NCBI GenBank assembly: GCA_900768705.1
Contig: CAAGEB010000011.1
Location: 76,654 to 140,653, forward strand
Direction of reading: 5' to 3'
Length of the DNA: 64,000 nt
DNA from: Oscillospiraceae bacterium
GTDB lineage: Bacteria > Bacillota > Clostridia > Oscillospirales > Ruminococcaceae
The notes under the pieces were generated by a model. The model was not told the origin of the DNA. It was given only the letters and a program-made list of their open reading frames with translations, and searched no databases. The translations under genes and the position numbers were made by a program. The first letter of the stretch is position 1. Each line of letters begins with the position of its first letter. This document shows, piece after piece, positions 7,519 to 16,674 of this stretch.

Positions 7519-8613
7519 TTATCCGGCGATGAAATAGAAGTCATCGGCGGGCATTGCTCCGCCAACTGACTGAGGAAGCTGATCAAACAATACCTGAAGG
7601 TATCCCGACAGCTTTGTCTTCATCTCTTCCCCGGTAATACATACGATATTGCACTCGGGAATTGCTTTCTTTGCAACTGCGGCAGGTACTATATCATATT
7701 TTTCAATAAGAGCCGCCGCCTCATCAATATTACCGTTGACATAATCAACGGAATCCTTATAGCGGGAAAGGAATTCCTTTACGGCGTCGGGATTTTGCTC
7801 AACGAAATCCTTACGGGCAATTACAATACCGGTAAGCAGAGAGCTTGCAACTCCAAGATTATCCCATTCATTATTCAGATCAAGAGCTACTCTTACGCCC
7901 TCATTCTTTGCCTGAGCCGTTGTTACAAAGGGCTGAGGAAGCATTGCCACGCTGTTTTCATCGGCAAGAAGTGCGGCAAGGCACTCTGCGTGTTCGCTCT
8001 TCCATTCAATATTAACATCCTTTTCCACATCAAGTCCATTGCTGGTAAGAATAAAGTTCAGTGCATATTCGGGCGTTGCTCCCTTTCCTGCGGAATAAAT
8101 TGTCTTTCCTTTAAGGTCGGCAACAGTATTTACGCTTTCGCCGTTTTCAACGATATAAAGTACGCCAAGAGTGTTTACCGCCAGAGTCTGAACCTTGCCC
8201 TCCGTCTTGCTGTAAAGCACTGCGCCAAGGTTTGCGGGAACACAGGCAATATCAACGGTACCCTGCGCAATCATAGGAGAAATTTCATCAACAGCGGCGG
8301 CAATGGTAAATTCATAGGGATAATTTTCCGTTTCATCATCGCTCATCAGCTTAGTCATTCCCATTGCAGTCGGACCCTTCAGGGCGGCTACCCTGATACT
8401 CTCCGCAGCAGAGGTATCTGTGCTGTCGGAAGCATCGGAGCTATCCGCTGCTTCGCTGTCGGAAGATACATCGGAAACAGCCGAAGTATCGGAATCCGCA
8501 GAGGAATTCTGCACGGACGAGGAGCCGGAATTTCCTCCCGCAGAGCAGGCAGTAAAGGTTGCCGCACACAACAATGCCGCAAGGGCTGCTTTAAGCGTCT
8601 TTTTAATGTTCAT
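7519..8613 (-). CDS. ABC substrate-binding lipoprotein (NMT1/TauA-like)
   Basis: A 364-residue secreted lipoprotein. A signal peptide ends in a lipobox-like FTAC with the lipidated Cys at residue 23. A Ser/Asp/Ala-rich linker of about 45 residues follows, then a type-2 periplasmic-binding fold starting IRVAALKGPTAMGMTKL. The GPTAMG motif and the phrase YSAGKGATPEYALNFIL are typical of the NMT1/SsuA/TauA superfamily. It delivers the substrate to the permease and ATPase downstream. The ligand is unknown; thiamine precursors or small sulfonates are only possibilities. Confidence 0.88.
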   Translation of the reverse strand: MNIKKTLKAALAALLCAATFTACSAGGNSGSSSVQNSSADSDTSAVSDVSSDSEAADSSDASDSTDTSAAESIRVAALKGPTAMGMTKLMSDDETENYPYEFTIAAAVDEISPMIAQGTVDIACVPANLGAVLYSKTEGKVQTLAVNTLGVLYIVENGESVNTVADLKGKTIYSAGKGATPEYALNFILTSNGLDVEKDVNIEWKSEHAECLAALLADENSVAMLPQPFVTTAQAKNEGVRVALDLNNEWDNLGVASSLLTGIVIARKDFVEQNPDAVKEFLSRYKDSVDYVNGNIDEAAALIEKYDIVPAAVAKKAIPECNIVCITGEEMKTKLSGYLQVLFDQLPQSVGGAMPADDFYFIAG

Positions 8614-8636
8614 ATTCTTCTTCCTTTCTTTTGCGG

Positions 8637-8891
8637 TTACTTTGAATAGACCGCCTTTGAACTCACTCCCTCAAGCCTTCCCAGCTTTCCCGATAAAGCC
8701 GAAATGACATCTGCGGGAGCGTCCGCAACAACGCTTATGATGTTGAGATTTCGCTCACGATACGGAAAACCCATTCTGCAAAGAATGTACCTGCTGTACT
8801 CGTGCAGAATTTGATTAACCTTTGAAACACTGTTTTCACTGCTCACTATCATTGATATAGTGGCAACACGGTTTTCCTGCTTTTCTTCCAC
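8637..8891 (-). CDS. TM1266-type iron-only hydrogenase system regulator
   Basis: A small ACT/NikR-C-like protein of about 84 residues (NRVATISMIV..., VNQILHEYSRYILCRMGFPYRE, NIISVVADAPADVISALSGKLG, GVSSKAVYSK). It matches the TM1266 family, usually annotated as a putative regulator of the iron-only hydrogenase system and normally found with hydE/hydF/hydG. None of those genes is in this window; here it leads an ABC importer operon. The frame opens at TTG 8918, but AGGA eight bases before GTG 8891 supports the later start. Confidence 0.85.
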   Translation of the reverse strand: MEEKQENRVATISMIVSSENSVSKVNQILHEYSRYILCRMGFPYRERNLNIISVVADAPADVISALSGKLGRLEGVSSKAVYSK

Positions 8892-8932
8892 AAGCGCTGT
8901 CCTTTCTTCCCGACGCAATTTCTACAAAAGAA

Positions 8933-9093
8933 AATGCGCCCCGAAAGACGCATTAACAATATAACTCCATAGTGATATTATACATTGTCAGCAATCTTTC
9001 GGCTCAATAAAAATTTTGCCGTCAGCGGCTGATTTACAGCCATTGCAGTACTCACATTCCCTCGGAAAAGCCTTAGGTCTGATTCAGTACCGC
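8933..9093 (-). promoter_or_regulatory. Structured leader RNA with alternative terminator/antiterminator (riboswitch candidate)
   Basis: About 200 bases of untranslated leader separate a strong promoter from the TM1266 gene. Visible helices (plus coordinates): 9086-9090 with 9048-9052; hairpin 9059-9077 with an AA/GA internal loop; hairpin 9027-9031 with 9037-9041; and a terminator-like hairpin 8933-8938 with 8949-8954 followed by TTTTCTTTT on the minus strand. The terminator loop (8941-8948) is perfectly complementary over 8 bases to 8995-9002, giving an antiterminator. It does not match any riboswitch class I know. Confidence 0.55.
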
Positions 9094-9099
9094 AAAACC

Positions 9100-9128
9100 A
9101 TTATATAACATTATTTCGCAAATGTCAA
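9100..9128 (-). promoter_or_regulatory. Promoter of the TM1266-ABC importer operon
   Basis: Perfect consensus TTGACA, 17 bases, TATAAT on the minus strand. Confidence 0.85.
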
Positions 9129-9138
9129 GTGGATTACA

Positions 9139-10470
9139 CTATTTTTTTGTATTCCACTTTCGATTGTCAATAATGTATTGCTTAACATTGAATTTTTTCG
9201 ACTTTTTGGGAGCAGGCTCCTCCGGCTTTTCCTCCGGAGTCCCGTTTTCATCATACACATACCCTTCCGTTATATAATCCACATTTCCCACATAGGAATT
9301 TGTTTTCGGAGGAAGCTTGCGCTTTTTCAGTTTGTTTTCGATAAAATCCTTAACAAGCATATAAATTACTGCGCATACCGGAACGCCGAGGAACATTCCT
9401 ATAATTCCGAAAAATCCTCCGCCGATGATAATGGATATAAGTATCCATACTGCCGGAAGTCCCGTCTGGTCGCCCAGAATGAGAGGAGCAAGCACATTTC
9501 CGTCCAGCATCTGAAGTATTACGATGAAAATAATAAACCACAGCGTCATTATCGGTTCATCGGACAGCAGAAGCAGCAGGCAGCAGGGGATGGCACCGAT
9601 TGCGGGTCCTATAAACGGAATAAGATTGAACACAAACATAATGGCGGCAATCAACGGAGAATAGGGCAGACCGAGGAAGGTACAGCCTATAAAGATGAAA
9701 ACAGCAACTATAAAGGCTTCGATTATTTTTCCGATTATAGAGCCGAGGAACTTATCCGAGGCTTCCCTGCAAACCCCGAGAAAACGCTGCGCACGATTTA
9801 CCTTTGCAAAGGCAAATATCATTTTTTTCATCTGTCCGACAAACATTTCCTTCTTTGCAAGGAGATAAATCGAAAGCGTAAGACCGATGAATACATTCTT
9901 GAACATATCGAAAACCGACCAAATTCCGGAGGCGATATTTCCTGCAAATTTAAGAAGCTCGCCGGAATACTGTTTCCAGATATTTGAAAGAAAATTGCTG
10001 AAATCATCCACAGGATTGCCAAGGAATTCCGCCAGCTGCGGAAAATCATCGGAAAGCTTGGAAAGAAAATCGTGAATGGTTTCCATATAATCATCCATAT
10101 TGTTAAACACGGTGATTATATTCGTGATCAGCTGCGGGATAACCAGCATTATGAACAGTGTTAGGAAAGCCAGAACAATTATCATTGTAATAGCCAGCGA
10201 AAAGCCCCTTGCACGGACTGCCAGCTTTGGTTTTCCGGAATTCTTCCATTTTTTAAACAACCCGTTTTCCAGCTTCATCATAAGCGGATTAAGAAGATAA
10301 GCGCAGAATATTCCTATAAGAATAGGCGTCACAATCGCCGTTAAAACCGACAGCTTTGAAGTAACCTTGTCGAAATTGAAAATCAGCATAATCGCCAATG
10401 CGCATACAACCACCGTACAGAACACATAAACCGCTATGGTAAAGTACTTTGAATTCCAGTTTATTTTCAT
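9139..10470 (-). CDS. AI-2E family transporter (UPF0118/PerM-like)
   Basis: A 443-residue polytopic membrane protein of the AI-2E/PerM/YtvI family. It has about eight helices, the long middle region around residues 110-190 and the conserved C-terminal block with IGPAIGAIP, LVAP-type LAPLILGDQTGLPAVW, and GGFFGIIGMFLGVPVCAVIYM. Members export varied small solutes or ions, so AI-2 is not implied. A cytoplasmic tail of about 70 residues rich in Pro/Glu/Lys follows. ATG 10470 overlaps the upstream amidohydrolase stop by four bases (ATGA). Confidence 0.88.
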   Translation of the reverse strand: MKINWNSKYFTIAVYVFCTVVVCALAIMLIFNFDKVTSKLSVLTAIVTPILIGIFCAYLLNPLMMKLENGLFKKWKNSGKPKLAVRARGFSLAITMIIVLAFLTLFIMLVIPQLITNIITVFNNMDDYMETIHDFLSKLSDDFPQLAEFLGNPVDDFSNFLSNIWKQYSGELLKFAGNIASGIWSVFDMFKNVFIGLTLSIYLLAKKEMFVGQMKKMIFAFAKVNRAQRFLGVCREASDKFLGSIIGKIIEAFIVAVFIFIGCTFLGLPYSPLIAAIMFVFNLIPFIGPAIGAIPCCLLLLLSDEPIMTLWFIIFIVILQMLDGNVLAPLILGDQTGLPAVWILISIIIGGGFFGIIGMFLGVPVCAVIYMLVKDFIENKLKKRKLPPKTNSYVGNVDYITEGYVYDENGTPEEKPEEPAPKKSKKFNVKQYIIDNRKWNTKK

Positions 10471-11279
10471 AAGCCATCACCTTTATCAGCAAATTCCGAA
10501 TCCAACAGCCGCAAAGCGTTTTCGCTAAGGATCAGGTTCTTTTCCCTCTCCGTAAGAGGCAATTCCGCAAAACGCCTGAGTTCGTCCTTATAATTCCACA
10601 TCGGATAATCGGTTCCCCACATAACCCGCTCAACGCCTATTTTGCGTATAAGACCGACAGCGTGTTCCGGAGACATTGCATAAAGCGAACTGGAACAGTC
10701 GGTATAAATTCCGCTGTGGGCAAAAAGCTCTGCGCCCTCGTCCCATTTTGACCAGCCCGCAAAATGCGCACCGATAACCGTAAGCTTGGGAAAACGCTTT
10801 ACAACTTTCATCAAACGCTCCGGGGACGAATAATCGTATCGGTTGTCTCCAATATGAAACAGTATTGGCAGTCTTCCCTCCGCCGCTTCATAAATCGGAA
10901 AAGCTCTTTCATCGTCAATATTAAATTTCTGAAAATCGCTGTGCAGCTTTATTCCCCGAAGTCCCAGAGATATTATACGCTCTGTTTCCTTTTCAATATC
11001 CGAAAAGTCGGGATGAAGCGACCCGAAGCCTATAAGCTCATCGGGATGCTGTAATACGCTTCGGGCAATAAAATCATTTATCGCCGTTACCTGTTCTGGG
11101 ACAGTCGCCACGGACTGGACAAGGAATTTATCCACTCCGGCTGATTTTCCCTCCCGAAGCATAGTACTGAGTTTTCCATCATACGCCATATTCATTCCGT
11201 CGTAAAAGCTGCTGATTCCCGCAGCCGCCTTTTCGGCTATTTTATCCGGAAATATATGAGCGTGAGCGTCTATAATCAT
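10467..11279 (-). CDS. Amidohydrolase family 2 protein
   Basis: A TIM-barrel metal hydrolase/decarboxylase-type protein (amidohydrolase_2) of 270 residues. It has the metal-binding DAHAHIF at the N-terminus, GIKLHSDFQ, FHIGDNRYDYSSP, IGAHFAGW (His) and the C-terminal MWGTDYPMW aspartate. Relatives include 4-oxalomesaconate hydratase and aminocarboxymuconate decarboxylases; the substrate is unknown. ATG 11279 with AGGTGAT is preferred over an upstream in-frame GTG at 11291. It is translationally coupled to the downstream AI-2E permease, which may carry a related compound. Confidence 0.85.
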   Translation of the reverse strand: MIIDAHAHIFPDKIAEKAAAGISSFYDGMNMAYDGKLSTMLREGKSAGVDKFLVQSVATVPEQVTAINDFIARSVLQHPDELIGFGSLHPDFSDIEKETERIISLGLRGIKLHSDFQKFNIDDERAFPIYEAAEGRLPILFHIGDNRYDYSSPERLMKVVKRFPKLTVIGAHFAGWSKWDEGAELFAHSGIYTDCSSSLYAMSPEHAVGLIRKIGVERVMWGTDYPMWNYKDELRRFAELPLTEREKNLILSENALRLLDSEFADKGDGL

Positions 11280-11320
11280 CTTTGATATCACCTGATTGTC
11301 CGTAAAAAGATTACATTATC

Positions 11321-11349
11321 ATTATATACCAACAAATTCGTTTTGTCAA
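11321..11349 (-). promoter_or_regulatory. Promoter of the amidohydrolase-permease unit
   Basis: TTGACA, 17 bases, TATAAT on the minus strand, about 40 bases upstream of ATG 11279. Confidence 0.8.
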
Positions 11350-11432
11350 TAGAAAGCAATACGGTTTTACGCCTCTTACGGCTGTTTTTGCGGAGGTTTT
11401 TTTCATTTCAAAAACTTATTTTCAAAAAGCTA

Positions 11433-11461
11433 TTGCAAATATTGTAAATTTATGTTAAAAT
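11433..11461 (+). promoter_or_regulatory. Promoter of putP
   Basis: TTGCAA, 17 bases, TAAAAT, ending 33 bases before the start codon. Confidence 0.6.
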
Positions 11462-11494
11462 AACTTTGTATTAACTTTAATGGGAGCTGAAAAT

Positions 11495-13057
11495 ATGGAA
11501 TTCAACATTTATACCATTGTTGCGTTTGCAGTGTACGCATTGATTATTCTGGCAATAGGAATCTGGGGCTTTTTGAAATCAAAAAGCTCAAAGGACTATT
11601 TTCTGGGCGGCAGACAGCTTGGCAGCTGGACGACCGCAATTTCCGCACAGGCGTCCGATATGAGCGGCTGGCTGCTGATGGGACTTCCGGGTTCTGTTCT
11701 TGTGGGCGGTATGACTCAGAGCTGGATTGCAATAGGTCTGTTTATCGGAACATATCTGAACTGGCTTATCGTAGCAAAACGCCTTCGCAAAATGTCCTAT
11801 GCCGCAGGTGATTCAATTACCATTCCGGAATACCTTCAAAAGAGGTTTTTCACCAACTCTCCCGCAGTTCGCATTATCTGTGCGGCGATTATCTTCTTCT
11901 TTTTCCTGATCTATACTGCTTCTGCTTTCAGCGGAGGAGCAAAGCTGTTCAAATTTGTATTCGGCACCGACTACACATTGTCGCTTACGCTCGGCGCACT
12001 TATTATCATTTCCTATACATTCCTCGGCGGATTTCTGGCAGTATGCTGGACAGACCTTATTCAAGGTCTGCTGATGTTTGCCGCACTGGTGGTTGTTCCG
12101 ATTGTGGTTGTGTGCAATGTTCCCGACTTGGGAATGGCTTTTCAGAATGCGCTCTCGGAAACCACCGAAATATGCGGCAATCAGATAACCGATTATTATT
12201 GGAGCTTCATTCACGCACCCGACGGTTCCCTTGCTGTAACGGCAATAGTTTCGGGTCTTGCATGGGGACTGGGATATTTCGGAATGCCGCACATTCTTGT
12301 ACGCTTTATGGCTATCAAGAACAGTGATATGATTAAAAAATCGAGAATAATCGCAACTGTATGGGTATTTGTTACCCTTGCCTGCGCTGTTCTGGTAGGT
12401 GCGCTGGGTATGATATTCCTCCACGATCCGCAGAATGCAGAGCTGCTTGCGAAATTCAACGAAATGGGAGACAGTGAGAAAATCTTTATGTTCCTGTCCA
12501 GTTCCCTTTTGCCTGCTCTTATTGTCGGAATAATTCTTGCGGCAATTCTTGCTGCAATTATGAGTACGGCGGATTCTCAGCTTCTGGTAACATCATCTGC
12601 CGTGACAAATGATATGTTCAAGATTTTCAAGAAGAACGCCAGCGAAAAAACTCTTATGTGGGTATCCCGCGGAACGGTTATCGTTGTAGCAATAATTGCA
12701 TATCTTATCGCTCTCGACGAAAACAGCACCGTTATGGGACTGGTTTCATACGCATGGGCAGGGCTTGGTGCGGCATTCGGTCCGGTTATGCTTCTGTCCC
12801 TGTTCTGGAAGAGAATGACGATGCCCGGAGCGGTTGCGGGAATTATCACAGGCGGCGCAGCGGTTGTAATTTGGGAAAATGTAAGCGTTTTGAGTGCTAC
12901 GGGAATTTATTCTCTTCTCCCCGCATTCGTGCTTGCACTGGCGGCTATTATAATCGTATCTCTTATGACAAAGGTTGACAAAGCAAAGGTTGACGATTTG
13001 TTCAAGCGGGCGGCAGAACACAATATCGACGCTAAACCGGCAGACAGTGCAGATTGA
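11495..13057 (+). CDS. putP: Sodium/proline symporter
   Basis: A sodium:solute symporter (SSS family) of 520 residues with about 13 membrane helices. Family hallmarks: SSKDYFLGGRQLGSWTTAISAQASDMSGWLLMG near the N-terminus (PutP-like Na+/proline site), GFLAVCWTDLIQGLLM, and AAIMSTADSQLLVTSSAV. It probably takes up proline with Na+ for osmoprotection or nutrition. The start is ATG 11495 after GGGAG; an in-frame ATG at 11480 lies before that ribosome site. It is a single-gene unit with its own promoter and terminator. Confidence 0.92.
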   Translation: MEFNIYTIVAFAVYALIILAIGIWGFLKSKSSKDYFLGGRQLGSWTTAISAQASDMSGWLLMGLPGSVLVGGMTQSWIAIGLFIGTYLNWLIVAKRLRKMSYAAGDSITIPEYLQKRFFTNSPAVRIICAAIIFFFFLIYTASAFSGGAKLFKFVFGTDYTLSLTLGALIIISYTFLGGFLAVCWTDLIQGLLMFAALVVVPIVVVCNVPDLGMAFQNALSETTEICGNQITDYYWSFIHAPDGSLAVTAIVSGLAWGLGYFGMPHILVRFMAIKNSDMIKKSRIIATVWVFVTLACAVLVGALGMIFLHDPQNAELLAKFNEMGDSEKIFMFLSSSLLPALIVGIILAAILAAIMSTADSQLLVTSSAVTNDMFKIFKKNASEKTLMWVSRGTVIVVAIIAYLIALDENSTVMGLVSYAWAGLGAAFGPVMLLSLFWKRMTMPGAVAGIITGGAAVVIWENVSVLSATGIYSLLPAFVLALAAIIIVSLMTKVDKAKVDDLFKRAAEHNIDAKPADSAD

Positions 13058-13080
13058 CAAAAAAACTTAAACAAACCGAA

Positions 13081-13113
13081 AGCCCCCACGAAATTGAAGC
13101 GTGAGGGCTTTTT
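13081..13113 (+). terminator. Terminator of putP
   Basis: Hairpin AGCCCCCACG/CGTGAGGGCT (near-perfect) followed by TTTTT. It ends 15 bases before the convergent queA stop. Confidence 0.8.
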
Positions 13114-13128
13114 CCTATAACAAATCCA

Positions 13129-14157
13129 TCAGATAATCAGCATACAATCTCCGAAGCTGAAAAACCTGTACCGTTCTTCAATAGCAGTTTTGTATGCCGC
13201 CATTGTTTTGTCTCTTCCAAGAAATGCGCTTACCAGCATTATAAGAGTGCTTTCCGGCAAATGAAAATTTGTTATCAGACCGTCAATGCACTTGAATTCA
13301 TATCCCGGATAAATGAATATTCCCGTATCGTTGGTCATCGGTGTGATTTCCCCATTCGGAGAAAGCTGCGCCGCACTTTCGAGGGTACGGCAGGAAGTGG
13401 TTCCCACCGCAATTACCCGCCCGCCCCGTTCCCTGCACAGACGAATTTTTTCTGCGGTTTCTTCGGGAATGGAATAATGCTCAATGTGCATTTTATGATC
13501 AAGAATATTATCTTCCTTTACGGGGCGGAAGGTTCCAAGACCCACATGCAGTGTTACAAAAGCCGTGTCTATCCCTTTTTCACGGGCTGCCGCAAATTCC
13601 TTTTCCGTAAAATGAAGTCCCGCCGTGGGTGCTGCCGCAGAACCTGTTTCACGGCAGTAAACGGTATTGTATCTGTCGTTATCCTTCAGCTTTTCGGTTA
13701 TATAAGGCGGCAGCGGCATCTGCCCGATTCTGTCCAGAATATCAAAAAAATCCCCTTCAAAGGAAAAACGGACAAGCCTGTTCCCGTCCGGAGCATTGTC
13801 AATAATCTCTGCGGACAAACCCTCGGGAAAATCCACCACTGCTCCGGGTTTCAGCCGCCGTCCGGGTCGTACCATAGTTTCCCAGTCGGTCAGGCTGATA
13901 CGTTTCAGGAGCAGAAATTCCACCGGAACCCCCGTTTCCCGTTTTGTTCCGTAAATTCTCGCAGGAAAAACCTTGCTGTCATTCATTACCAGCAAGTCAC
14001 CTTTTTTCAGATAATCGCATATATTATAAAAATGGTCGTGAACTATTTCTCCCGTTTCACGGTCAATTTCCATAAGCCGTGAGCTGTCTCGAGGCTCAAC
14101 AGGGGTCTGAGCAATAAGCTCCTCCGGCAAATCATAGTAAAAATCACTTTTCAGCAT
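13129..14157 (-). CDS. queA: tRNA preQ1(34) S-adenosylmethionine ribosyltransferase-isomerase
   Basis: QueA, 342 residues, transfers and isomerises the ribosyl group of SAM to preQ1 in the wobble base of tRNA to make epoxyqueuosine. Motifs: [70 protein letters not shown] and [20 protein letters not shown] 14157 follows GGAAGGAG; the frame is open for 33 more codons, which are not part of the protein. No tgt neighbour is visible in the window. Confidence 0.96.
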   Translation of the reverse strand: MLKSDFYYDLPEELIAQTPVEPRDSSRLMEIDRETGEIVHDHFYNICDYLKKGDLLVMNDSKVFPARIYGTKRETGVPVEFLLLKRISLTDWETMVRPGRRLKPGAVVDFPEGLSAEIIDNAPDGNRLVRFSFEGDFFDILDRIGQMPLPPYITEKLKDNDRYNTVYCRETGSAAAPTAGLHFTEKEFAAAREKGIDTAFVTLHVGLGTFRPVKEDNILDHKMHIEHYSIPEETAEKIRLCRERGGRVIAVGTTSCRTLESAAQLSPNGEITPMTNDTGIFIYPGYEFKCIDGLITNFHLPESTLIMLVSAFLGRDKTMAAYKTAIEERYRFFSFGDCMLII

Positions 14158-14223
14158 AGCGGCTCCTTCCCGGATATATAATAAATCATAAAATAAAGCA
14201 GAATCATTTCCGACATATCTACT

Positions 14224-14252
14224 ATTATACCACCCATTGCTTTTTTTGTCAA
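14224..14252 (-). promoter_or_regulatory. Promoter of queA
   Basis: TTGACA, 17 bases, TATAAT on the minus strand. It diverges from the asd promoter. Confidence 0.8.
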
Positions 14253-14343
14253 TCATAACCGGTACTTTTTATTATTTTCAAAAAATGCACAATAGTTGTT
14301 TACAGCAGTGGATAAAATTTTTATTAAAATGAGAATTAATATA

Positions 14344-14372
14344 TTGACAAAGAAATAAAAGTATGATATAAT
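14344..14372 (+). promoter_or_regulatory. Promoter of the lysine biosynthesis operon
   Basis: TTGACA, 17 bases, TATAAT; the riboswitch begins about eight bases downstream. Confidence 0.88.
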
Positions 14373-14379
14373 TACCCTT

Positions 14380-14542
14380 GATAGAGGTGCGGGACTGAAG
14401 AGTAACGCCGCAGTAAGCCCGTCGGAGGGTGCGGTGCGAAAGGCAATACCGCCGAGGAGTGCATATTCCGAACAAGTATGTATATCCGGTTGTGCGTCGA
14501 ACAGGCGTATAACTGTCATCGGAGATCTGATGGAGTGCTATC
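14380..14542 (+). promoter_or_regulatory. Lysine riboswitch (L box)
   Basis: Carries the conserved lysine-aptamer blocks in order: GATAGAGGTGCGG, AAGAGTAACG, GTCGGAGGGTGCGG, AGGAGTGCATA, TCCGAACAAGT, and a closing TGTCATCGGAGATCTGATGG-AGTGCTATC. It is followed by a perfect terminator (14572-14608) and by asd, dapA, dapB. Established behaviour of this class: lysine binding favours termination, turning the operon off when lysine is abundant. Confidence 0.95.
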
Positions 14543-14571
14543 GCAGAATTATTGTATTTTGCGGCATTTGC

Positions 14572-14608
14572 AACCGATGACATCAGGTCATCGGTTTTAT
14601 TTTTATTT
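14572..14608 (+). terminator. Riboswitch-controlled terminator before asd
   Basis: AACCGATGAC/GTCATCGGTT, 10-bp perfect arms, loop ATCAG, tail TTATTTTTATTT. Serves as the expression platform of the lysine riboswitch. Confidence 0.9.
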
Positions 14609-14626
14609 ATCAGGAAGGAAACGGTT

Positions 14627-15709
14627 ATGAAGAAAAAGTACAATGTAGGTATTATAGGCGCAACGGGTATGGTAGGTCAGCGTTTTGCTGTTCTGCTGGA
14701 GAATCACCCCTGGTTCAATGTGGTTGCACTGGCAGCTTCTCCCCGTTCTGCGGGAAAAACATATAAGGAAGCAGTCGGCGACAGATGGTTTATGGACACT
14801 CCCATGCCCAAGAGCATGGAAAACATTATCGTAAACAACGCTACCGATGATGTGGAGGAAATTGCATCAAAGGTTGATTTTGTTTTCTGTGCAGTGGATA
14901 TGAAAAAGGACGAAATCAAGGCACTCGAGGAAAAGTATGCAAAGGCTGAATGCCCTGTTATGTCCAACAACTCCGCAAACCGCGGCACTCCCGATGTTCC
15001 TATGATTATCCCTGAAGTTAACGCAGATCATGCGGCAATTATCGAAGCTCAGAAAAAGCGTCTCGGAACAAAGCGCGGATTTATTTCCGTTAAGTCCAAC
15101 TGCTCTATCCAGAGCTATGTTCCCGCACTTTCTCCCCTGCGCAAATTCGGAATTACAGAGGTTCTCGCCTGCACATATCAGGCAATCTCCGGTGCGGGAA
15201 AGACTTTCAAGACCTGGCCCGAAATGGTTGATAACCTTATTCCCTACATCGGCGGCGAGGAGGAGAAATCCGAGCAGGAACCCCTCAAGGTATGGGGTAA
15301 CATTGAAGGCGATAAAATCGTAAATGCAGCTGCTCCCAGCATTACAACCCAGTGTCTGCGTGTTCCTGTATCCAACGGTCACTTTGCGGCTGTTTTCGTT
15401 CGTTTTGAAAACAAACCTACCATTGAAGAAATAAAGAAGATCTGGGCAGAGTATTCCGGCGAACCTCAGAAGCTGGAGCTTCCCTCCGCTCCCAAGCAGT
15501 TCCTCCACTACTTTGAAGAGGATAATATGCCTCAGGCTGCTCTCAACAGAAACCTTGAAGGCGGTATGGCAATTTCCATCGGCAGACTTCGCCCCGATAC
15601 CCAGTATGACTACAAGTTTGTCTGCCTTTCCCATAACACTTTGAGAGGTGCCGCAGGCGGTGCGGTTGAAATGGCAGAGCTGCTTGCAGCAAAGGGCTAC
15701 CTTGACTGA
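14627..15709 (+). CDS. asd: Aspartate-semialdehyde dehydrogenase
   Basis: Converts aspartyl phosphate to aspartate semialdehyde, the branch-point to lysine, threonine and methionine. The 360-residue protein is of the archaeal/fungal type: GATGMVGQRFAVLLENHPWF, SNNSANRG, catalytic SVKSNCSIQSYVPAL (Cys), GAGKTFKTW and RVPVSNGHFAAV (His region). ATG 14627 has GGAAGG upstream; frames opening earlier run through the terminator. First gene of the riboswitch-controlled operon. Confidence 0.95.
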   Translation: MKKKYNVGIIGATGMVGQRFAVLLENHPWFNVVALAASPRSAGKTYKEAVGDRWFMDTPMPKSMENIIVNNATDDVEEIASKVDFVFCAVDMKKDEIKALEEKYAKAECPVMSNNSANRGTPDVPMIIPEVNADHAAIIEAQKKRLGTKRGFISVKSNCSIQSYVPALSPLRKFGITEVLACTYQAISGAGKTFKTWPEMVDNLIPYIGGEEEKSEQEPLKVWGNIEGDKIVNAAAPSITTQCLRVPVSNGHFAAVFVRFENKPTIEEIKKIWAEYSGEPQKLELPSAPKQFLHYFEEDNMPQAALNRNLEGGMAISIGRLRPDTQYDYKFVCLSHNTLRGAAGGAVEMAELLAAKGYLD

Positions 15710-15756
15710 TTTTTCCTCTGCAATACCTTTTTTCCAATGTGAAAGGATCAGATTTT

Positions 15757-16647
15757 ATGAGCAATACTATTTTTACCGGCTGCGCTACAGCCCTTGCCAC
15801 TCCTATGAACGCCGACGGCAGTATCAATTACGAAGAATTCGGCAGACTTATTGATTTTCAGATTGAAAATCAGATAGACGGCATTGTGGTATGCGGAACA
15901 ACAGGCGAGCCGGCTACAATGTCCGACGAAGAACATATTGAAGCAATCCGCTTTGCGGTAAAGCGTACCGCAGGCAGAGTTCCCGTTATTGCAGGTGCAG
16001 GAAGCAATGATACCGCCTATGCCGTGGAAATGTCCAAGGCTGCTGAAAAGGCAGGAGCGGACGCTTTGCTTCACGCAACTCCCTACTATAACAAAACCTC
16101 CCAGAGAGGTCTGGTAAAGCACTTCACTTCTATTGCCGACGCTGTGAATATTCCCGTTATTCTCTATAATGTGCCTTCCCGCACAGGAATGAATATTGCG
16201 GTGGATACCTACATAGAGCTGGCAAAGCACCCCAATATTACCGCCGTTAAGGAAGCAAGTGCAAATATGAGTACCGTTATGGCTATTTCCACCTACACCG
16301 ATTTAGATATCTATTCCGGTAACGACGACGACGCTCTTGGCTGTCTTGCCCTTGGCGGAAAGGGACTTATTTCCGTTACATCAAATGTGGCTCCGAAAAT
16401 GAAGCACGACGAAATTGCCCTTTATCTTGAGGGCAAGAGTGAGGAGGCACTCGGTCTTGCTAGAAAGCTCTTCCCCCTCGACAAGGCAATGTTTATGGAT
16501 GTAAATCCCATTCCCGTAAAGGAAGCCCTTAATATTCTGGGCTTCAGCGCAGGAGAATGCCGTCTGCCGCTCTGCTCTATGACCGAAGAACAGAAGGCAA
16601 AGCTTAAATCCGTAATGTCAGAGCTTGGTCTTGTCGGAATTGTGTAA
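15757..16647 (+). CDS. dapA: 4-hydroxy-tetrahydrodipicolinate synthase
   Basis: Class I aldolase of 296 residues that condenses pyruvate with aspartate semialdehyde. It has GCATALATPM, the substrate loop GTTGEPATMS, the YNVPSRTGMNI region with the catalytic Tyr, the Schiff-base lysine in NITAVKEAS (about residue 160), and SGNDDDALG. ATG 15757 follows AAAGGATC. It is 47 bases downstream of asd in the same transcript. Confidence 0.95.
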   Translation: MSNTIFTGCATALATPMNADGSINYEEFGRLIDFQIENQIDGIVVCGTTGEPATMSDEEHIEAIRFAVKRTAGRVPVIAGAGSNDTAYAVEMSKAAEKAGADALLHATPYYNKTSQRGLVKHFTSIADAVNIPVILYNVPSRTGMNIAVDTYIELAKHPNITAVKEASANMSTVMAISTYTDLDIYSGNDDDALGCLALGGKGLISVTSNVAPKMKHDEIALYLEGKSEEALGLARKLFPLDKAMFMDVNPIPVKEALNILGFSAGECRLPLCSMTEEQKAKLKSVMSELGLVGIV

Positions 16648-16674
16648 ATCCGATTAAATATTCAGGAGATAAAA

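Noticed and set aside
8933..9093. Cobalamin or TPP riboswitch
   Set aside because: GGGAA, GTAAATC and AGCCGAAAGATTGCT loosely recall cobalamin blocks, but spacing and the B12 box do not match; TPP signatures are absent.
9139..10470. Autoinducer-2 exporter
   Set aside because: The family name is historical; members move varied solutes and no luxS or lsr genes are near.
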